This document shows positions 60,384-64,000 of a stretch of DNA of 64,000 nt, piece by piece. Under the pieces are notes generated by a model. The model did not search any database and was not told where the DNA came from. It was given only the letters and a program-made list of their open reading frames with translations. Each line of letters opens with the position of its first letter. Positions within the stretch are counted from its first letter, which is position 1. The stretch is from Hemileia vastatrix. Taxonomy: Eukaryota; Basidiomycota; Pucciniomycetes; Pucciniales; Zaghouaniaceae. The position numbers and the translations under genes were made by a program. The stretch spans positions 23,243,817-23,307,816 of the forward strand of contig JASXTE010000011.1 of NCBI GenBank assembly GCA_030280995.1, read 5' to 3'.

Positions 60384-60486
60384 GTACCCATGGGTGGGAC
60401 CTCTAGATTTTGTCTTGGCAAGTGTGGGGGTGACTGATGGGCCGGCTGCTCTATCAACAGTTACCCCAGATTGTCTGTTTCCAACC
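60384..60486 (+). repeat. type I hairpin unit, copy 1
   Basis: GGGGTGACTG (60427-60436) faces CAGTTACCCC (60458-60467) across a 21-nt loop; one pair is G-T rather than A-T. The surrounding ~100 bp, including GGCAAGTGTGG and CCCCAGA, is shared with copies 2 and 3. Confidence 0.75.
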
Positions 60487-60642
60487 CTTTCTCTTAATTT
60501 GGTTGAACCCTAGTATTGGTTTCTTTTCACAGGTTTTAGTCCTCTATGACTTTAAACTGGAATTTCCTCTGGTTTTCAAGTGCTGGACTCCTCACTGTTT
60601 ATTGGTTTTGGTTTTTTTGTGTTGGACGTTGTGTTTTATGTT

Positions 60643-60741
60643 AGAAGGTACCCAGGGGGGGCTTCTAGATTTTATTTTGGCAAGTGTGGGGGTAACTGAT
60701 GAGCTGGCTGCTCTGTAGAACAGTTACCCCAGAATGTCTGT
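60643..60741 (+). repeat. type I hairpin unit, copy 2
   Basis: GGGGTAACTG (60689-60698) and CAGTTACCCC (60721-60730) are perfect complements. The loop contains GAGC...GCTC, which could form an inner stem. Confidence 0.78.
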
Positions 60742-61095
60742 TTCAAGTCTTTGTTTTTCCTAGTTGAATTCAAGTTCTGTTGTTTATTATTCAGGTTTCA
60801 AGTCCACTATGACTTTAAACTGTTTTGGGACTGGCTTCTTTATCTTTGGTTCTTTCAGATTGGTGGTGGATCACTGGTGGTCTCCCATCATTTTTACTTA
60901 TTGGAGGGAGCCCACCCAGTGATCATTTCTATGGACCGGACTTTCCCTTATTGGACCATCTATGGAGCTGGACTGTCTTTGATTTTGCAGTTATGTTTTT
61001 GCTAGATAGCAGTTTTAGATTATTTTCTTTTTCTCTTTTTTCTTTTAATTTTTTTATGGGGGTTGTTTAAAATTATAAAATCAAAAAAAATATAG

Positions 61096-61180
61096 GGTGT
61101 TACCACATCAGGGTCACCTGGATGTGGGCAAGCATTGGTGGGGAAAGGCTCATCAATTGTCCGGGCAATGCTATTTTCTT
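61096..61180 (+). repeat. type II double-hairpin unit, copy 1
   Basis: Hairpin 1 pairs CCACATCAGG (61103-61112) with CCTGGATGTGG (61117-61127), with one bulged G. Hairpin 2 pairs AGCATTG (61131-61137) with CAATGCT (61166-61172) over a 28-nt loop containing CTCATCAATTG. Confidence 0.72.
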
Positions 61181-61290
61181 TTTATTTATTATTTATTTCA
61201 TGTGTTTCTGTGTTTCATTATTTTTTATTATCTTCTGAATTTCTAAATTTTTTGAATTTTGTTTTCTGTTAACCATTTAAAAGAATTAAT

Positions 61291-61375
61291 TGTGTATCCA
61301 CATCAAGGTGCACTTGGATGTGGGTAAGGTATCAGGGGATCAGCTCATCAATTGGCTGGGGGATACCATTTATAT
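61291..61375 (+). repeat. type II double-hairpin unit, copy 2
   Basis: Hairpin 1 pairs CCACATCAAG (61298-61307) with CTTGGATGTGG (61313-61323), with the same bulged G. Hairpin 2 pairs GGTATC (61328-61333) with GATACC (61362-61367) over a 28-nt loop. Both stems stay paired although their bases differ from copy 1. Confidence 0.72.
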
Positions 61376-61552
61376 TATTTTTTATATTTTATTTTATCTC
61401 ATTTATTTCATTTCATTTCATTTTATTTATTAATTTTTTTAATTTTAGTATATTGGTAGATAAGATTAAAAAAAAAAGAAAAAAAAAAATTCTGAAATTA
61501 TTTTTATTAATTGTTTTATATTATTATTATGTTTCTAATTTTTTTCAGGAGC

Positions 61553-63073
61553 TCATTTTCTGGATGATGAAGCTTCTGGAGGCTGGTTCGGATTGTGATG
61601 TTGTTTTTGTTTTTTGTTGGGATTGTGGGAAGCACTGTGTTCTTTGAATTGCATCCTGCTGGAGATATTATAGGGATTGTAATGGTCAGGAATTGGATTA
61701 GAGGTAAGTTCAGAGGAGGAAGAAGAAGAGGCAGGAATGGAGTGCTGGAGGGTGTGCTTAATGATCCTAGACATTTTCCAGTGGCCGTCCAACAGGCGCT
61801 TTCTCAGGGATTTTTCAAATTCATTCAAAGGTCCATGGAGGGCAAAGGCTTTTAGCATGTTGGAACACATGGTGCTTAGGTGTTTTTTCATGTCTTCATA
61901 ATCCAGGGTCAAAGAAGTTTCAAGAGGTTGGCCAACTCCAATAATAGATTCAGGAGGAGGGGTGCCAACTAGACAAGAAGAATTGGATCAGTAATTATTT
62001 TTGTTGAAGAAATGGGATAAATTAATTTGTAAGAAGCTGGAATTTGGATCTCTGAAGATTTTGTAATGGTCATGGTGGGTGGATTAACCAGGGGAAGATA
62101 GGTATTCTCTTGGTCTTCCTCTGAAGGATTTTGAGAAGGTGAACTAGGAGGCTGATTTTCCTGGGGCTTAGTTGGAGCAGTGGAATTGTTGTTGTTGTTG
62201 TGGTTCTTATTTCTTTTGGATTCAGCTGGAGGAGGTGCTGGTGATGGAGTACCAGGGTTGTTAAAAGATGGAGCAGGAGAGGGTGATTTGGAAGCAGATT
62301 GATCTCTTCTGGATGGAGCTTTTGAAGAGATGGAACTGTCAGAAGAATAGTTGGCTGACAGAGGAGAGGTGTAGTTTCTTTGTCTTAGCTGGGGACGAAG
62401 TTGTTGCTTGGGTGCAGTGTTGGGTGTTCTGGTTTCTTCTTGGGGTTCTCTGGCAGGTCTCCTAGAAGATTGGGAAAATTTGAAGTTTTTGGACCTTGGA
62501 AGGGTTGGCTGCATTGCTCTTGGAGCAATGGGAGGTGATTGTGTAGAGTTGTTTTCGTTGATTGTTGAATTTGGCTGTTTTATGGTTGTTTTTGGAGGTT
62601 TTGAGCCGGATTTTCACTCTCCAGTGAGGCGGGCGGGCCGCCTGGACGCGCTCTAGAAGCCTGGGAGTTGATCTTGAAGCTTTTGGAGCTAATTTGGCGG
62701 AGATAAAAGCAGTTTCTTGGGAAGCTAAGGCTGGTCTTTTGGGAAGAGCTCTGGAAGTGGAGCTTCTGGATCTTCTGGAAGGTGCTGAAGATAAAGAGTA
62801 AGAGAAAGGACCAAGCTCTGGGGATCTAGTAGGGGATCTAGAGATGTATTTGTGGGAAGGTGAAGGAGGAGGGATAGGGTAGTTGGCATCTCTGTCACAT
62901 CTTTTCTTTTTGGAATAGCAAGATTCACAAGCCCTGTTGTAGAATTTGGATTCAGGAGTTGGAAGAGTGAATGTGCAAGGTCTGCACATGTGGATGCACT
63001 GTTTGCAGGCATAGTCCTTGGGAGAAGTGAAGCAAGGGAGAGTAGAAGGGTTAACATCAGGAGATCCAGCCAT
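61553..63073 (-). pseudogene. antisense ORF with Zn2Cys6-like cysteines, downstream of element G pol
   Basis: From the ATG at 63073 the N-terminus carries cysteines at residues 23, 26, 33 and 49, 52, 59. These are two CX2CX6C blocks 15 residues apart, the second ending KKKRCD as in fungal Zn2Cys6 DNA-binding clusters. A long serine/proline/arginine-rich disordered region follows. A frameshift near 62650 moves the frame to 62600-61969, and a second near 61980 returns it to 61912-61553, which has a helical segment and a Ser/Asn/Gln/Pro tail. The gene is opposite in strand to element G and lies between its integrase and the missing 3' LTR. It may be an accessory antisense gene of the element or an unrelated insertion. 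The frameshifts could hide introns, but I saw no clear splice sites. Confidence 0.6.
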
Positions 63074-63224
63074 GATCTGTGGTGAGAAAAGATGATGGAA
63101 AGGGATAGGAGGAGATTTTTGTCAGTGATGGGTAGATGATGAAGTGAAGGTGGAAGTTCAGCAGGTTGGCTGTAGGGGTGGTCTGTATGAATTTGGCTGC
63201 ATCTATTTTATGCGAAATTCCGTC

Positions 63225-63728
63225 AGTCCATCAAGACTCTAAACTGAAAAAGCTATGGTATCAAGACCAGTCCATTAAGACTTTAAACTGAAATCTGGTT
63301 TCTGTTAGTCCTCCAAGACTTTAAACTGGCTGGTTTCAAGATTTTATCAAGACTAGTCCGTCAAGACTTTAAACTGAACACTGTGTTAGTCCCCCAAGAC
63401 TTTAAACTGAGGGTTTTAAGTCCCCCAAGACTATAAACTGAGGGAGAAGTTTTTGTTGTTGGAATTAGTTTTGAAAGATTGGTGGAGGGTATCCACAGGG
63501 GGAGCCTCCAAATTTAGCAAAGGCAAGTTTGGGGGTAATTGATGGGCTGGAAGCTCAATTTACAATTACCCCAGAATGTTAGTTTTTTCTCTGTGTCTTA
63601 ATGTGGTTGATCTCTGGTTCTGGCTTTATGATTTAGGTTTTTGAGTTCCCCAAGACTTTAAACTGAGGGTTTTTGAGTCCCCCAAGACTATAAAATGAGG
63701 ATGGTCCCCCAAGACTTAAAACTGAGGG
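63225..63728 (+). repeat. array of AGTCC...GACT...AAACTGAGGG motifs
   Basis: Nine copies start at about 63225, 63268, 63307, 63355, 63388, 63419, 63644, 63676 and 63704. Two more lie at 60538 and 60801. The consensus is AGTCC, three variable bases, AAGACT, TTAAACTGA, often GGG. AGTC and GACT can pair as a short stem in nearly every copy. The array lies just upstream of the antisense ATG at 63073. Confidence 0.85.
63488..63581 (+). repeat. type I hairpin unit, copy 3
   Basis: GGGGTAATTG (63532-63541) and CAATTACCCC (63563-63572) are perfect complements. Relative to copy 2 both members of one base pair have changed (C-G to T-A). It sits inside the motif array. Confidence 0.78.
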
Positions 63729-64000
63729 TTGTTTGTGGTTACATCCTATAGAGGGTGTGGTCAATTTTTATTTTCTGGATCAAACTCAAGTACTAGTGGA
63801 ATTACAGAGGGAATCAAGAGATAAAATGAAGTGTTCAGAATTAGCCTTGAACTGGTGAATGAGGTGTCTTCTGTTCTCAATGTCCTGTGGATCTCTAGCA
63901 GGAGTGAATTGGAAGTAGTGAAGCAGAAGTTGTTTCTGTTGAGATGTGTGTTGTTGGAACTTGGCCTTGATAGTGGGAAGGTGGTTTGGTGTTGGTGGTG
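63729..64000. other. window end, no gene seen
   Basis: Moderately GC-balanced sequence with no ORF, no LTR start resembling 52568, and no further copies of the motif array. Confidence 0.5.

Larger units (their letters stand above)
60285..61095 (+). other. post-pol region of element G with type I hairpins
   Basis: There is no supported gene. It holds two type I hairpin units and two AGTCC...GACT motifs (60538-60559 and 60801-60822). Open plus frames here are short and hydrophobic and cross the repeats, so I treat them as chance. Confidence 0.5.

Noticed and set aside
60643..60741. Possible hammerhead ribozyme (CTGATGAG in the type I unit)
   Set aside because: The CTG is base-paired within the outer stem, there is no third stem or GAAA with a cleavage triplet in the right place, and copy 3 changes it to TTGATGG.
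60271..61070. Several short hydrophobic plus-strand ORFs after element G pol
   Set aside because: They cross the repeated hairpin units in different frames and share no conserved translation.
63225..63728. CRISPR-like array
   Set aside because: Spacing is short and irregular, repeats are degenerate, and the context is eukaryotic retroelement sequence.
1..64000. Host protein-coding genes or tRNA/rRNA genes
   Set aside because: Every substantial frame resolved to a transposable-element protein or low-complexity sequence; no tRNA- or rRNA-like sequence was recognised by eye.

Overview
This is an AT-rich eukaryotic window made almost entirely of transposable elements; I found no convincing host gene, tRNA or rRNA. 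The element repertoire suggests a large, repeat-rich fungal genome, most likely a rust fungus (Pucciniales): chromodomain-type Ty3/gypsy elements, Harbinger-like DNA transposons with a Myb/SANT-like second gene, a Copia element, and an antisense ORF with a fungal Zn2Cys6-like cysteine pattern. The taxonomic call is inference from family appearance, not from a search.

Layout. 1-2480: broken minus-strand Ty3 gag-protease and its probable LTR. 2483-4191: truncated plus-strand Ty3 pol, then a diverged LTR (4373-5875). 5876-21190: an old plus-strand Ty3 element ('Y') cut into three pieces by a minus-strand Ty3 element ('E2', 7086-15900) and a solo LTR (16993-18169, 5-bp target duplication GAAAA). 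21193-25375: Harbinger-like element 'A'. 25378-28960: AT-rich, no genes. 28963-30177: Ty3 gag-protease remnant.

30180-42553: Harbinger-like element 'B', into which a nearly intact 8.85-kb Ty3 retrotransposon ('E1', 31969-40818, target duplication AAATT) has inserted. E1 split a minus-strand ORF with a signal-peptide-like start; removing E1 on paper rejoins the frame. 43083-43520 is an (AAAAG)n microsatellite. 43654-49003: Harbinger-like element 'C', with a Myb/SANT-like gene on plus and a HARBI1-like transposase on minus. Two related ~198-bp MITEs lie in an intron of C's gene and against C's right end. 49365-52557: degraded minus-strand Copia element.

52568 to the end is visibly less AT-rich and holds a third Ty3 element ('G'): candidate 5' LTR, gag-protease, pol to 60284, then about 3.7 kb with no 3' LTR inside the window. 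That last stretch carries a minus-strand ORF with two CX2CX6C blocks, three copies of one hairpin unit and two of another with compensatory base changes, and an 11-copy AGTCC...GACT motif. It is the best candidate here for something undescribed: an accessory antisense gene with structured elements between pol and the 3' LTR.

Nesting order. Y is older than E2 and the solo LTR; the Ty3 remnant at 29 kb is older than or contemporary with B; B is older than E1. E1's LTRs differ at only about ten positions by eye, and its long coding frame has two stops and one frameshift.
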